The notes beneath the pieces were generated by a model that saw only the letters and a program-made list of their open reading frames with translations, was not told the DNA's origin and did no database searches. The position numbers were made by a program, and so were the translations under genes. A DNA stretch of 51,983 nucleotides from RUG721 sp040307385 (GTDB lineage Bacteria; Actinomycetota; Coriobacteriia; Coriobacteriales; Atopobiaceae): positions 1 to 51,983 of the forward strand of contig JAWRJQ010000010.1 of NCBI GenBank assembly GCA_040307385.1. Direction: 5' to 3'. Positions 24,781 to 33,423 of the stretch are shown in pieces; position 1 is the stretch's first letter; every line of letters begins with the position of its first letter.

Positions 24781-25716
24781 ATGACCATACAGCAGCTGAG
24801 ATATGTTCTGGCAATTGCGGAGGCGGGGTCGCTGAATAAGGCGGCCGAGGTTCTCTATATCGCCCAGCCTTCGCTCACGACCGCGGTGAGGGAGCTCGAG
24901 AACGAGCTCGGCATCACGCTGTTCCACCGCAGCGGGCGCGGCGTCTCGCTGACCAACGACGGCGCCGAGTTCATCCCGTACGCACAAGATGCCGTCAGCC
25001 AGTTCGACCGGGTGCTCGAAAAATACGGCAAGGGAGGCACGGTCAAGAAGAAGTTCGGCATCTCTACGCAGCACTATTCGTTCGCCGTCAAGAGCTTTGT
25101 CGAGATGGTCAAGCACTTCGACACGGAGGTCTACGAGTTCGCCATCCGGGAGACGAAGACGCGGGAGGTCATCGACGATGTCGCTGCGGGCAGGAGCGAG
25201 ATCGGCATCCTGTATCTGAGCGACTTCAACCGAAAAGCGCTCGAGAAGATCCTGCGCTCCAACGAACTCGCATTCCACCATCTGATCGATTGCCGTGCAT
25301 ACGTCTATCTCTGGAAGGGGCACCCCCTCGCCTCCCATGAGGAGATCGCATTCGAGGAACTGGCCGACTACCCCTGCCTGTCCTTCGAGCAGGGCGCTCT
25401 GGGCTCCTTCTACTATGCGGAGGAACTGCTGAGCACCAACGAGTACGCACGCACCATCAAGGCCAACGATCGGGCCACCATGCTGAACCTGATGGTGGGG
25501 CTTCTCGGCTACACGCTGTGCTCCGGCATCATCTGCGAGGAGCTCAACGGCACGGACTATGTCGCCGTCCCCTTCAAACCGGAGGACGACGGCTCCGGCC
25601 ATATGATGGAAATCGGCTACATCATGAAGAAGAACGCGCTGTGCAGCTCCATGGCCAAGCTCTACATCTCCGAGCTTTCACGGTATGTGCGGGATGCTGC
25701 GGCATCAGAGGTATAG
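24781..25716 (+). CDS. LysR-family transcriptional regulator
   Basis: The 311-aa protein has the LysR winged helix at residues 1-60 (IQQLRYVLAIAEAGSLNKAAEVLYIAQPSLTTAVRELE...LFHRSGRGVSLT) and a periplasmic-binding-like effector domain after residue 90. It sits directly upstream of, and in the same direction as, metY, so it may control sulphur or methionine supply; this is inference from position. GGAGA lies before ATG 24781. A perfect palindrome overlaps its stop codon and is a likely binding site. Confidence 0.92.
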   Translation: MTIQQLRYVLAIAEAGSLNKAAEVLYIAQPSLTTAVRELENELGITLFHRSGRGVSLTNDGAEFIPYAQDAVSQFDRVLEKYGKGGTVKKKFGISTQHYSFAVKSFVEMVKHFDTEVYEFAIRETKTREVIDDVAAGRSEIGILYLSDFNRKALEKILRSNELAFHHLIDCRAYVYLWKGHPLASHEEIAFEELADYPCLSFEQGALGSFYYAEELLSTNEYARTIKANDRATMLNLMVGLLGYTLCSGIICEELNGTDYVAVPFKPEDDGSGHMMEIGYIMKKNALCSSMAKLYISELSRYVRDAAASEV

Positions 25717-25731
25717 CTTCGACCTATACCT
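25709..25731. promoter_or_regulatory. Palindrome, candidate LysR operator
   Basis: AGGTATAG (25709-25716) and CTATACCT (25724-25731) form a perfect 8-bp inverted repeat with a 7-nt spacer. It contains the T...A dyad usual for LysR sites, overlaps the lysR stop codon and precedes the metY leader. Confidence 0.5.
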
Positions 25732-25809
25732 GCGTATCCACAGGGCGTATTGGACGGGAAGCAGGCCCCTGCGCATACTGGAAACGTCACCACGAAAGGA
25801 GGGGCCGGC

Positions 25810-25914
25810 ATGGCAACGCGTGCGGTTCATAGCTTCGCTCTGCGCACAACGATGCGCATGCGCGCTGCTCGCTGCTCTCCGAGGGCGATCCCGGTACCCA
25901 GAGGCGCTGCATGA
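25810..25914 (+). CDS. Candidate leader peptide of metY (34 aa)
   Basis: AAAGGAGGGG is ideally placed before ATG 25810. The frame encodes a basic 34-residue peptide with MRMR then CSP in its middle and ends 26 bp before a strong terminator. The arrangement (good ribosome site, short Arg-rich peptide with Met and Cys codons, terminator, sulphur-amino-acid gene) fits ribosome-mediated attenuation. No homolog is recalled with certainty. Confidence 0.5.
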   Translation: MATRAVHSFALRTTMRMRAARCSPRAIPVPRGAA

Positions 25915-25940
25915 CGGCATAAACCCATGGCGCGCTGTAT

Positions 25941-25970
25941 CGGGAGGCTCTTCGGAGCCTCCCGTTTTTT
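25941..25970 (+). promoter_or_regulatory. Strong terminator (attenuator) in the metY leader
   Basis: A 10-bp perfect GC-rich stem (25941-25950 with 25955-25964), a TTCG tetraloop and six T. It lies 94 bp upstream of the metY start, between the leader ORF and the gene. It could also simply end the lysR transcript. Confidence 0.8.
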
Positions 25971-26064
25971 ATGAGACGAAAGGATCATGCGATGAACACC
26001 ATGTAGAGGCCCCGGCCCGTTCAGACACCCTGCACATATCCATGAGAAGAAAGAGGTAGACATC

Positions 26065-27351
26065 GTGAGCGCGTATAGATTCGAGACCCTTCAGCTCCAT
26101 GTGGGACAGGAGCAGGCAGACCCCGCAACCGATGCCCGCGCCGTTCCCATCTATCAGACGACATCCTATGTGTTTCACAATTCCGCGCATGCAGCCGCGC
26201 GCTTCGGGCTTGCCGATCCCGGCAACATCTACGGAAGGCTGAACAATTCCACGCAGGACGTGCTGGAAAAGAGGGTCGCCGCCCTCGAGAGCGGCGTGGC
26301 CGCGCTGGCGCTGGCGTCGGGCGCTGCGGCCATCGCCTACACCATCGAGGCGCTGGCGCAGGCGGGCGAGCATATCGTCGCGCAGAAGACCATCTACGGC
26401 GGCAGCTATAATCTGCTGGCGCACACGCTCCCGAACTATGGCGTGGATACGACGTTCGTGGACATCCACGACCTCGATGCGGTGGCGGCGGCGATTCAGC
26501 CGAACACCAAGGCGATCTTCATCGAAACCCTCGGCAATCCCCAGAGCGATATCCCGGATATCGATGCCATCGCGCAGATTGCCCACGCGCATGCCGTCCC
26601 GCTCGTCATCGACAACACCTTTGGGACGCCATATCTGATCCGTCCCATCGAGCACGGCGCCGATATCGTGGTGCATTCCGCGACCAAGTTCCTCGGCGGC
26701 CACGGCACGACGCTGGGCGGCGTGATCGTGGACGCCGGCACGTTCGATTGGAGGGCGCACGCCGACCGCTACGCGCCTATCGCTCAGGCGAACCCCAGCT
26801 ACCACGGCATCTCCTTCGCCGACGCCGCCGGCCCCGCCGCATTCGTGACCTACATTCGAGCTGTGCTGCTGCGCGATACCGGTGCCGCGATCTCCCCATT
26901 CAATGCGTTTCTCCTGTTGCAGGGCGTGGAAACGCTGTCCTTGCGCCTTGAGCGGCATGCGGAGAACACGCGGAAGGTCGTGGAATATCTGGCACAGCAT
27001 CCTCTGGTGGAGAAGGTCAGCCATCCCTCGCTGCCGGACCATCCGCAGCACGAGCTGTACGACAGGTACTTCCCGCACGGCGGTGCATCGATCTTCACGT
27101 TCGACATTGCGGGCGGGCAGGAAGAGGCGCATAGGTTCATCGATGCGCTGGAGATCTTCTCGCTGCTTGCCAATGTGGCGGATGTGAAATCGCTCGTCAT
27201 CCACCCGGCAACGACCACGCACTCGCAGCTGTCTGCAGACGAGCTGAACGACCAGGGCATTCATCCGAACACCATCCGCCTGTCCATCGGAACGGAGCAC
27301 ATCGACGATATCATCGCCGATCTCGACAGGGGATTTGCGGCGGTCGCATAG
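26065..27351 (+). CDS. metY: O-acetylhomoserine sulfhydrylase MetY
   Basis: MetY makes homocysteine (or methionine) from O-acetylhomoserine and sulphide with PLP. The 428-aa protein shows the family start FETLQLHVGQ, PIYQTTSYVF, NIYGRLNNSTQDVLEKRVAALE, the PLP lysine in HSATKFLGGHGT (Lys208) and the end motif RLSIGTEH. The large insertion after residue 215 and total length favour MetY over MetB/MetC (about 380 aa). GTG start with AGAGGT upstream. It lies downstream of the LysR gene and a terminator-containing leader. Confidence 0.93.
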   Translation: MSAYRFETLQLHVGQEQADPATDARAVPIYQTTSYVFHNSAHAAARFGLADPGNIYGRLNNSTQDVLEKRVAALESGVAALALASGAAAIAYTIEALAQAGEHIVAQKTIYGGSYNLLAHTLPNYGVDTTFVDIHDLDAVAAAIQPNTKAIFIETLGNPQSDIPDIDAIAQIAHAHAVPLVIDNTFGTPYLIRPIEHGADIVVHSATKFLGGHGTTLGGVIVDAGTFDWRAHADRYAPIAQANPSYHGISFADAAGPAAFVTYIRAVLLRDTGAAISPFNAFLLLQGVETLSLRLERHAENTRKVVEYLAQHPLVEKVSHPSLPDHPQHELYDRYFPHGGASIFTFDIAGGQEEAHRFIDALEIFSLLANVADVKSLVIHPATTTHSQLSADELNDQGIHPNTIRLSIGTEHIDDIIADLDRGFAAVA

Positions 27352-27355
27352 GAGG

Positions 27356-27398
27356 CGGGGTCTGCTTCGGCATCCTCCCTCCGAGGCAGGCCCCGTTT
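27356..27398 (+). terminator. Hairpin terminator after metY
   Basis: CGGGGTCTGC (27356-27365) pairs with GCAGGCCCCG (27386-27395), one G-T pair, followed by TTT. Long loop, short T run. Confidence 0.55.
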
Positions 27399-27432
27399 CA
27401 CGGGGAATCGCGCGGCGATGGTGAAAGGCTTT

Positions 27433-27461
27433 TTGACAAACGGGTATAGATGTCAGCATAG
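27433..27461 (+). promoter_or_regulatory. Candidate promoter of the SPFH gene
   Basis: A perfect -35 TTGACA (27433-27438) is followed 17 bp later by GCATAG, a weak -10. It lies about 85 bp before the gene. Confidence 0.4.
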
Positions 27462-27543
27462 GCGTCCGGTAAAGGAGCGGAGCAGACATGTAGGATACGA
27501 TGTACGTTTCCAGGTAACCCGCAATCCGTTGTAAGGAGCTTCA

Positions 27544-28542
27544 ATGAATGGTCCCGAGTATTTCCTGAGCAACATCCTCGATTACGCCATACCGATCTTC
27601 ATCATCTGGATCGTCTTCCGCCTCGTCGTAGGGGCTTTGCGCGGCGCTCGGCGTCAAAGCGGCACCGTGAACGATGCCTACCAGGGCATCTTCTACATCA
27701 TCCAGCAGCAGCACGTGGGCGTCATCGAGCGGCTCGGCAAATTCCATGCCATCGTGAATCCGGGATTCCACATGCGCGTTCCCATCGTCGACCGCGTGCG
27801 CGACGTCAGCCTCATGACCGAGGACGAGCACATCACCTTCGATGCCAAGACCGAGGACAACGTCACCATCGAGCTCGACGTTTCGGTGCAGTACCACGTG
27901 GATTACCAGGCCGCCGACGGATCGGGCATCTACCGCTCGCTCTACACGCTCACCGATCCGGTGGCGCAGATGGGCGACTACTTCGCCGACGCTCTGCGCT
28001 CGCAGATCCCCAGCCGCAAGCTCGATGAGGTCTTCACCGAGAAGGACGCCATCGCCACGGCCATCGACGAGATCGTTTCGGCTAAGATGCGCGATTACGG
28101 CTACATCATCGTGACCACGCTCATCACCTCCATCAAGCTGCCCGCCGACGTGCAGCAGTCCATGAACCGCATCATCGCCTCCAAGAACGACCTCGAATCC
28201 GCCAAGAACGAGGCCGAGGCAGAGCGCCAGAAGACGGTCATCGCGGCTGCGGCCAAGGCCGAGGCCATGGAGAAGGAGGGCGAGGGCATCGCCAACCAGC
28301 GCATTGCCATCGCGCGCGGCATCCGCGAATCCATCGACACCATCCAGGGTGCCGAGCTCGACTCCGATGAGGCCAACCGCCTCTTCGAGTACACGCAGTG
28401 GATCGGCATGATGGAGGAATTCGCCAAGAAGGGCAGCTCGACCGTCGTGCTCCCCGGCGAGTACGCCGGCCAGAGCTCGGTTCTGCGCGACATGCTCGTC
28501 GCGGGCCAGGAGCCTGAGGGCGTCGTCGGCGCCAAGAACTAA
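27544..28542 (+). CDS. SPFH/stomatin-prohibitin family membrane protein
   Basis: The 332-aa protein has an N-terminal membrane helix (ILDYAIPIFIIWIVFRLVVGAL), then the SPFH/Band 7 domain starting QQHVGVIERLGKFHAIVNPGFH with RVRDVSLMTE and VQYHVDY, and a long Ala/Glu-rich coiled coil (SAKNEAEAERQKTVIAAAAKAEAMEKEGEG). Such proteins form oligomeric cages or microdomains on the inner membrane and often bind FtsH-type proteases or NfeD partners; neither is adjacent here. AAGGAG precedes the ATG. Single-gene unit with its own terminator. Confidence 0.92.
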   Translation: MNGPEYFLSNILDYAIPIFIIWIVFRLVVGALRGARRQSGTVNDAYQGIFYIIQQQHVGVIERLGKFHAIVNPGFHMRVPIVDRVRDVSLMTEDEHITFDAKTEDNVTIELDVSVQYHVDYQAADGSGIYRSLYTLTDPVAQMGDYFADALRSQIPSRKLDEVFTEKDAIATAIDEIVSAKMRDYGYIIVTTLITSIKLPADVQQSMNRIIASKNDLESAKNEAEAERQKTVIAAAAKAEAMEKEGEGIANQRIAIARGIRESIDTIQGAELDSDEANRLFEYTQWIGMMEEFAKKGSSTVVLPGEYAGQSSVLRDMLVAGQEPEGVVGAKN

Positions 28543-28598
28543 CGCGGCGGAGTGCGGAGCATCCGTACGGATTATCCGTCCGCCTCTATCGAACCGAA

Positions 28599-28645
28599 GG
28601 GCTTGGACCAGCATGCGCGCGGCGCGGGTCCAAGCCCCGGTTTTT
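28599..28645 (+). terminator. Rho-independent terminator after the SPFH gene
   Basis: An 11-bp perfect stem (28599-28609 with 28627-28637) followed by CGG and five T. Confidence 0.8.
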
Positions 28646-28863
28646 CAAGGCCCCTCATCGGTTGAGATGCAAGATCCAAAAATGCACGTAATGCTGCACG
28701 GTTCCGGTTTGCGGCCGCTTGGCGGCAGGAATTATGCATGAGCATGGCATTATTCGCCGCTACTATTCAATCTTTCAGACCGATACATGCGCCATCCCCC
28801 GAACTCTGCAGCAGTAAAGGAAAAAACGGTACGGGAATCGCATTCGGGGTGGGGTCGAACAGC

Positions 28864-28889
28864 AAAAGCGCCTCCCATCCGGGAGGCGC
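28864..28889 (-). terminator. Terminator of the tRNA-Ala transcript
   Basis: GCGCCTCCC and GGGAGGCGC (28889-28881 and 28876-28868) with a 4-nt loop, then four T on the minus strand, directly after tRNA-Ala. Confidence 0.75.
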
Positions 28890-28899
28890 CGCATGTACA

Positions 28900-28975
28900 T
28901 GGTGGAGATGAAGGGGTTCGAACCCTCGGCCTCGGCGTTGCGAACGCCGCGCTCTCCCAGCTGAGCTACATCCCC
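28900..28975 (-). tRNA. tRNA-Ala (CGC anticodon)
   Basis: 76 nt with encoded CCA. Acceptor GGGGATG pairs with CATCTCC; D-arm AGCTCAGCTGGGAGAGC; anticodon stem CGGCG/CGCCG with loop TTCGCAA gives CGC (reads GCG); T-arm GAGGGTTCGAACCCCTT. Confidence 0.95.
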
Positions 28976-29054
28976 GGCCGCTCTATCGAGCAATAGGCAT
29001 TTTGGCAGTGATACGGGTAAATGTCAATCGTCATTGTCGGGATGATGATGGGGG

Positions 29055-29228
29055 ATAGCGCTGTCGCCTCCCGCGGAAGCGTTATGAACCCACCTTCCTA
29101 AGGTGGGCGTCCCGACCGCCGGTTCCAGCTTCCACAACAACGGAGGATGCCTGTACTGTGTGCGGCCGTTCGGACTCCCCTGCGCGTACGTGTCGGTTCA
29201 CCCAGTTTGCTCCGCAGGAGGGCGACAC
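29055..29228 (-). ncRNA. ssrS: Probable 6S RNA
   Basis: The minus-strand transcript forms a long closed rod. 5' GGTGTCGCCCTCCTGCGGAG pairs with 3' CTTCCGCGGGAGGCGACAG. A 3' side hairpin CCCACCTT/AAGGTGGG is followed by TTCATAAC, placed as in E. coli 6S RNA (CACCUUG hairpin, then GGGUUACAGC). The 5' side has TGAACCGACAC where E. coli has UGAGCCGAUAU. A -10-like TATAGT lies at 29238-29233, just upstream. Length about 175 nt is near the 6S norm. 6S RNA binds housekeeping RNA polymerase in stationary phase. Ends are approximate and no clear terminator is seen. Confidence 0.7.
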
Positions 29229-29347
29229 CTCAACTATAGGCGTTGCTTCACGTTTTCGCCATCTCTTCTCCGCCGTGCGATCGAAAATTTTCCCGTTCGT
29301 TCCAACTCGGCTATCATGAACAGGTACGGGCGGATTCGCCGGATACG

Positions 29348-30520
29348 ATGCTTGGAGTGCCTGTGGGCTTTGCGCCGTCATATTTCGTCTTCTTCCTCGT
29401 AGCGCTGATCGGCAGCCTTGCCATGACTCCGTGCGCCAAGCGGATCGCGCTTCGCTTCGACGCCGTCGACTATCCCGACAAGCGCCGCATCAACCGCACG
29501 CCCACGCCCCGCATGGGCGGCATCGCCATCCTGTTCGGAATGGCCTGCACCCTGCTGGCCCACCTCATCGGCGGTTATGCGGGCCTGTGGCCGTCCGTGC
29601 TCGAGCCGTCCCCGCACCTGCATCTCAACTATCCGTTGCTCGGCTTGGCGTTCGCGGCCGTGTTCGTAACGGGCGTCATCGACGATATCCGCTCGCTCAG
29701 GCCCAGGGGGAAGTTCATCGGGCAGCTGATCGCCGCGCTGATCGCCGTGCAATCGGGCTTGGTGATCGGCGTCATCGACAACCCGTTCGCCCCCGGCTTC
29801 ATCGAGCTCGGATGGCTTGCGTATCCCATCACGGTGGCCTATCTGGTGGCGTACATGAACGTCATCAACCTCATCGACGGCCTCGACGGCCTCGCGGCGG
29901 GCATCTCGTTCATCACGAGCTCCACCATGTTCGTCCTCTCCATCTGGGCGGGCCGCATCGACGCCGCGATCCTCTCCACCGCCGTCGCAGGATCCACGCT
30001 GGGCTTTCTGCGTTACAACTTCAACCCCGCCTCCATATTCATGGGCGATTCCGGCTCGCTCACCTTGGGCTTCGCGCTGGGCACCATCTCGCTCCTCTCG
30101 GTGACGCGCGTCGCGGGCCTCACCACGCTCATCATCCCGTTCGTCATCGCGGCGGTGCCCTTCCTCGACACGCTCTCGGCCATCGTGCGCCGCACGCGCG
30201 CGCATGTGAGCATCGGTCAGGCCGACACCGGCCACATCCACCACAGGCTCATGGACGAGGGCCTCAATCAGCGCCAGTCCGTGCTGCTCATGTATGCCTG
30301 GACCGCGCTGCTCTGCGTGGGCTCCCTCATCATGACCCAGGTCAAGACCACGCTGCGCATCGGCATCTTCTTCCTGCTTCTCGCCATGTCGGTGATGCTC
30401 GTGCAGCACCTGCATCTCTTCGAGCCGGTGCTGCTGCACCACTACAACCCCAAGACGGGCAAGGATGAGCTCGTGCGCCCCGGGGAAGAGGGCTTCGACG
30501 AGGAGGCGGAGAAGCTCTAA
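29348..30520 (+). CDS. WecA/TagO-type undecaprenyl-phosphate sugar-1-phosphate transferase
   Basis: The enzyme links a HexNAc-1-phosphate to undecaprenyl phosphate, the first step of wall teichoic acid or other surface glycans. The 390-aa protein has about ten membrane helices and the MraY/WecA motifs: VDYPDKRRINRTPTPRMGG, VTGVIDDIRSL (catalytic DD), NLIDGLDGLAAG, FMGDSGSLTLG and the WecA-type HIHHRL. The acidic cytoplasmic tail (PGEEGFDEEAEKL) is an addition. The start is ATG 29348; GTG 29363 with GGAG upstream is an alternative. No other glycan gene is adjacent. Confidence 0.9.
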   Translation: MLGVPVGFAPSYFVFFLVALIGSLAMTPCAKRIALRFDAVDYPDKRRINRTPTPRMGGIAILFGMACTLLAHLIGGYAGLWPSVLEPSPHLHLNYPLLGLAFAAVFVTGVIDDIRSLRPRGKFIGQLIAALIAVQSGLVIGVIDNPFAPGFIELGWLAYPITVAYLVAYMNVINLIDGLDGLAAGISFITSSTMFVLSIWAGRIDAAILSTAVAGSTLGFLRYNFNPASIFMGDSGSLTLGFALGTISLLSVTRVAGLTTLIIPFVIAAVPFLDTLSAIVRRTRAHVSIGQADTGHIHHRLMDEGLNQRQSVLLMYAWTALLCVGSLIMTQVKTTLRIGIFFLLLAMSVMLVQHLHLFEPVLLHHYNPKTGKDELVRPGEEGFDEEAEKL

Positions 30521-30572
30521 CGCGTCCTGCATCGCGTTCGCTGTGCATGCTATGCGCTATCATGGGTGCACT

Positions 30573-31535
30573 ATGGATCTGACCTTCTCCGCATACGATC
30601 GCTGCGAGCTCTGCCCGCGCGCATGCGGCGCACACCGCACCGCCGGCGAGCGGGGCGTCTGCGGCGAGACCGCCCAGCTCATGGTGGCGAGAAGCGCGCT
30701 CCATCATTGGGAGGAGCCGCCCATCTCGGGCGAGGCGGGTTCGGGGACCATCTTCTTCTCGGGCTGCCCGCTGCGTTGCGTCTTCTGCCAGAACCACGAG
30801 ATCTCGCACGAAGGAGCGGGCCTGCCCGTCACCCCGGCCCGTCTCGCGCAGATGATGCTCGAGCTGCAGGAGCGCGGCGCCCTCAATGTGAATCTCGTGA
30901 CGCCGCTGCACGTTGCCCCGCACATAGTCGAGGCGGTGCGCGCCGCGCGGCAGGCGGGCCTCTCCATCCCGCTCGTCTGCAACACCTCGGGCTATGAGCG
31001 CGCGCACATCGTCGATGCTCTGGCGGACACGATCGACGTCTGGCTCACCGACTTCAAATACGCGGATGCGTCGCTTGCGGGCAGGCTGTCCGGTGCGCGC
31101 GACTATCCCGGCATCGCCGCTGCAGCCCTTGCGCGCATGGTGTCCGCCCTGCGTGCGCGCGGTGGCAGGATGTGCGCCCACGACGGGCGTATGCTCCGGG
31201 GCATCATCGTGCGCCACCTGGTGATTCCCGGCCATGCGGACGACTCGTGCGCCGTGCTCGACCGCGTGTGGGGTATCTGCGGCAACGACGTGGATATCTC
31301 GGTAATGAATCAGTACACGCCCAATGCGCTCTGCCGCACGCGCGCCGACGAGCTCGCCCGCACCGTCACGGCCGATGAGTACGAGCGCGTGCTCGACCAT
31401 GCCGACGATCTGGGCTTCGAGCACATGTGGTGGCAGGAGTCGGGGACGGTATCGGAGAGTTTCGTGCCTGCGTTCGATTATTCGGGAGTTATCGGGCCGG
31501 AGCTCGGGCAAACCCGTCGCTTTGGTATAGACTGA
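30573..31535 (+). CDS. Radical SAM protein, PflA-like
   Basis: The 320-aa protein has an N-terminal CELCPRACGAHRTAGERGVCGE Cys cluster and the radical SAM motif FFSGCPLRCVFCQNHEIS (CxxxCxxC). It continues with the TIM-barrel strands LVCNTSGY, DVWLTDFKYAD and RHLVIPGHADD. This is the PflA-like family of unassigned radical SAM proteins often annotated as putative pyruvate formate-lyase activating enzyme; no pfl or glycyl-radical enzyme lies nearby. No strong SD is visible before ATG 30573. The gap to the previous gene is about 50 bp, same strand. Confidence 0.85.
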   Translation: MDLTFSAYDRCELCPRACGAHRTAGERGVCGETAQLMVARSALHHWEEPPISGEAGSGTIFFSGCPLRCVFCQNHEISHEGAGLPVTPARLAQMMLELQERGALNVNLVTPLHVAPHIVEAVRAARQAGLSIPLVCNTSGYERAHIVDALADTIDVWLTDFKYADASLAGRLSGARDYPGIAAAALARMVSALRARGGRMCAHDGRMLRGIIVRHLVIPGHADDSCAVLDRVWGICGNDVDISVMNQYTPNALCRTRADELARTVTADEYERVLDHADDLGFEHMWWQESGTVSESFVPAFDYSGVIGPELGQTRRFGID

Positions 31536-31568
31536 ATGGGGTTGTTTTCACGTCGTTAAGGAGGACGC

Positions 31569-31886
31569 ATGGCCGCTGCGACCCAGGGGCTTTCGGATGA
31601 CGAGCGCGCCGAGCTCGAGGCGCTCAGGGCCGAGAAGGCCGAGCGCGAGCAGGCCCGGGCGGCGGCTGCAGAACGCGCCGAGCTCGAGGCGCTCAAGGCC
31701 GAGGCCGCCCGCTCCCGGGAAGACGCCGAGCATGACCGCGCCATCGCCGAGGCGCGCGAGCGCGGGCGCCGCGTCATGCAGCCCGACGAAGACGACCTCG
31801 CCATGCCCCTGGGGCAGAAGATCGTCATCCTTGCCGTGATAGGCGCCGCCATCGCCTTCATCCTGATGGCCCTGTTCGGCAACTGA
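31569..31886 (+). CDS. Small coiled-coil tail-anchored membrane protein
   Basis: The 105-aa product is an Ala/Glu/Arg-rich coiled coil (ERAELEALRAEKAEREQARAA..., with ERAELEAL repeated twice) followed by DEDDLAMPLGQ and one C-terminal helix (KIVILAVIGAAIAFILMALF). AAGGAGG precedes the ATG. Function unknown. It lies between the radical SAM gene and pncB on the same strand. Confidence 0.7.
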   Translation: MAAATQGLSDDERAELEALRAEKAEREQARAAAAERAELEALKAEAARSREDAEHDRAIAEARERGRRVMQPDEDDLAMPLGQKIVILAVIGAAIAFILMALFGN

Positions 31887-31941
31887 TCCGCGCGCAGCGC
31901 GCCCGGCCGCATGCCGAGGCGCCAAGAGATAAGAGGAAACC

Positions 31942-33420
31942 ATGTCACTGACCGATAGGACCAAACCCACCGACGTATCGCTCAACACCGACCTCTACGA
32001 GCTCACCATGGCCCAGGGGTTCTGGGAGTCGGGCATGGTCGATGCCCAGGCGAACTTCAACGCGTTCTTCCGCGACAACCCCTTCGGCGGCGGCTTCGCC
32101 ATCGCCTGCGGCATCGGCCAGGTTGCCGAGCTCGTCGAGAACTTCCGCTTCGACGACGAGGACATCGCGTACCTCTCGTCGCTCAAGGCGCCGTGCGGCG
32201 GCGACATGTTCAAGAAGGGCTTCCTCGAGTACCTGCGCGATTTCCGCATGCGCGTCGATGTGTGGGCCATTCCCGAGGGAGACATCGCCTTCCCCCGCGA
32301 ACCCATGCTGCGCGTCCAGGGCCCGGTGATCGACTGCCAGCTTCTCGAGACCGCGCTGTTGAACCTCGTCAACTTCCAAACGCTCGCGGCCACCAAGGCC
32401 GCGCGCGTGGTCCGCGCCGCCGAGGGCCGTCCGGTGTCCGACTTCGGCTTGCGTCGCGCCCAGGGTCCCGACGGCGGCCTCGCCGTGGCACGCGCCTCCT
32501 ACATCGCCGGCTGCTCGTCCACCTCCAACATCCTCGCGGGCAAGCTGTACGGCATCCCCGTGTTCGGCACGCACGCCCACTCCTGGGTCATGGCGTTTCC
32601 CACCGAGCTCGAGGCCTTCCGCGCCTTCGCCGCGTCGAGTCCCAAGAACTGCAGCCTGCTGCTCGACACCTACGATGTGTATCAGGGCATCGAGAACGCC
32701 ATCACGGTCGCCAAGGAGATGGAGGCCGCAGGGGAGCGCCTCGCCGCGATCCGCCTCGACTCCGGCGACCTCGCCAAGCTGTCCAAGGCCACGCGCAAGG
32801 CCTTCGATGATGCGGGCCTGCCCTACATCAAGATCGCCGTCTCCAACGATCTCGACGAGTATCTCGTCCAGTCCCTGCTCGCCCAGGGTGCGCCCATCGA
32901 TTCCTTCGGCGTGGGCACCAAGCTCGCCACGTGCGATCCCCAGCCCTCGCTCGGCGGCGTCTACAAGCTCTCCGCCATCCGCACGTCTCCCGATGAGCGC
33001 TGGAATCCCGTCATGAAGCTCTCCGAGCAGGGCTATAAGCGCACCATCCCGGGCATCCAGCGCATCCAGCGCTTCTACGATGCCAACGACTGCCCCATGG
33101 GCGATATGATCATCGACGATTCCGTGAGCCTGGGCGAGAGCAACGTCGTGCAGGACATCATCGACGCCTACGCCACCTACACCCTCAAGGGCACGCCGCG
33201 CGAGCTCATGGAGCAGATCGTGCATGACGGCGAGCGCGCCGCCGAGCCGTCCACCATCGAGGAGTCGCGCGACAGGTGCCGCTACGCGCTCATGCACCTC
33301 GATCCCGCCATCACGCGCTTCCTCAACCCGCAGGTCTATCCTGTGGGCCTCGAGCTCGGCCTCGCGCGGTTCCGCGGCCGTCTCGCCCAGGAAGAGCGCT
33401 CCGGATCGGGGAGGGACTAG
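31942..33420 (+). CDS. pncB: Nicotinate phosphoribosyltransferase
   Basis: The enzyme makes nicotinate mononucleotide from nicotinate and PRPP in NAD salvage, usually coupled to ATP hydrolysis. The 492-aa protein has the family start DVSLNTDLYELTMAQGFW, FNAFFRDNPFGGGFAIACG, FGLRRAQGPDGG, GTHAHSWVMAFP (catalytic His region), RLDSGDL and FGVGTKL. Length is usual for the Gram-positive type. AGAGG precedes ATG 31942. The stop is 3 bp before argS, so the two are co-transcribed. Confidence 0.95.
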   Translation: MSLTDRTKPTDVSLNTDLYELTMAQGFWESGMVDAQANFNAFFRDNPFGGGFAIACGIGQVAELVENFRFDDEDIAYLSSLKAPCGGDMFKKGFLEYLRDFRMRVDVWAIPEGDIAFPREPMLRVQGPVIDCQLLETALLNLVNFQTLAATKAARVVRAAEGRPVSDFGLRRAQGPDGGLAVARASYIAGCSSTSNILAGKLYGIPVFGTHAHSWVMAFPTELEAFRAFAASSPKNCSLLLDTYDVYQGIENAITVAKEMEAAGERLAAIRLDSGDLAKLSKATRKAFDDAGLPYIKIAVSNDLDEYLVQSLLAQGAPIDSFGVGTKLATCDPQPSLGGVYKLSAIRTSPDERWNPVMKLSEQGYKRTIPGIQRIQRFYDANDCPMGDMIIDDSVSLGESNVVQDIIDAYATYTLKGTPRELMEQIVHDGERAAEPSTIEESRDRCRYALMHLDPAITRFLNPQVYPVGLELGLARFRGRLAQEERSGSGRD

Positions 33421-33423
33421 CCC

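Noticed and set aside
25795..25970. SAM (S-box) riboswitch or T-box upstream of metY
   Set aside because: I looked for the S-box core and for the T-box consensus (AGGGTGGNACCGCG) and found neither.
29082..29402. Two 99-codon ORFs on both strands in the gap after tRNA-Ala
   Set aside because: They overlap the structured RNA candidate and lack ribosome sites or motifs.
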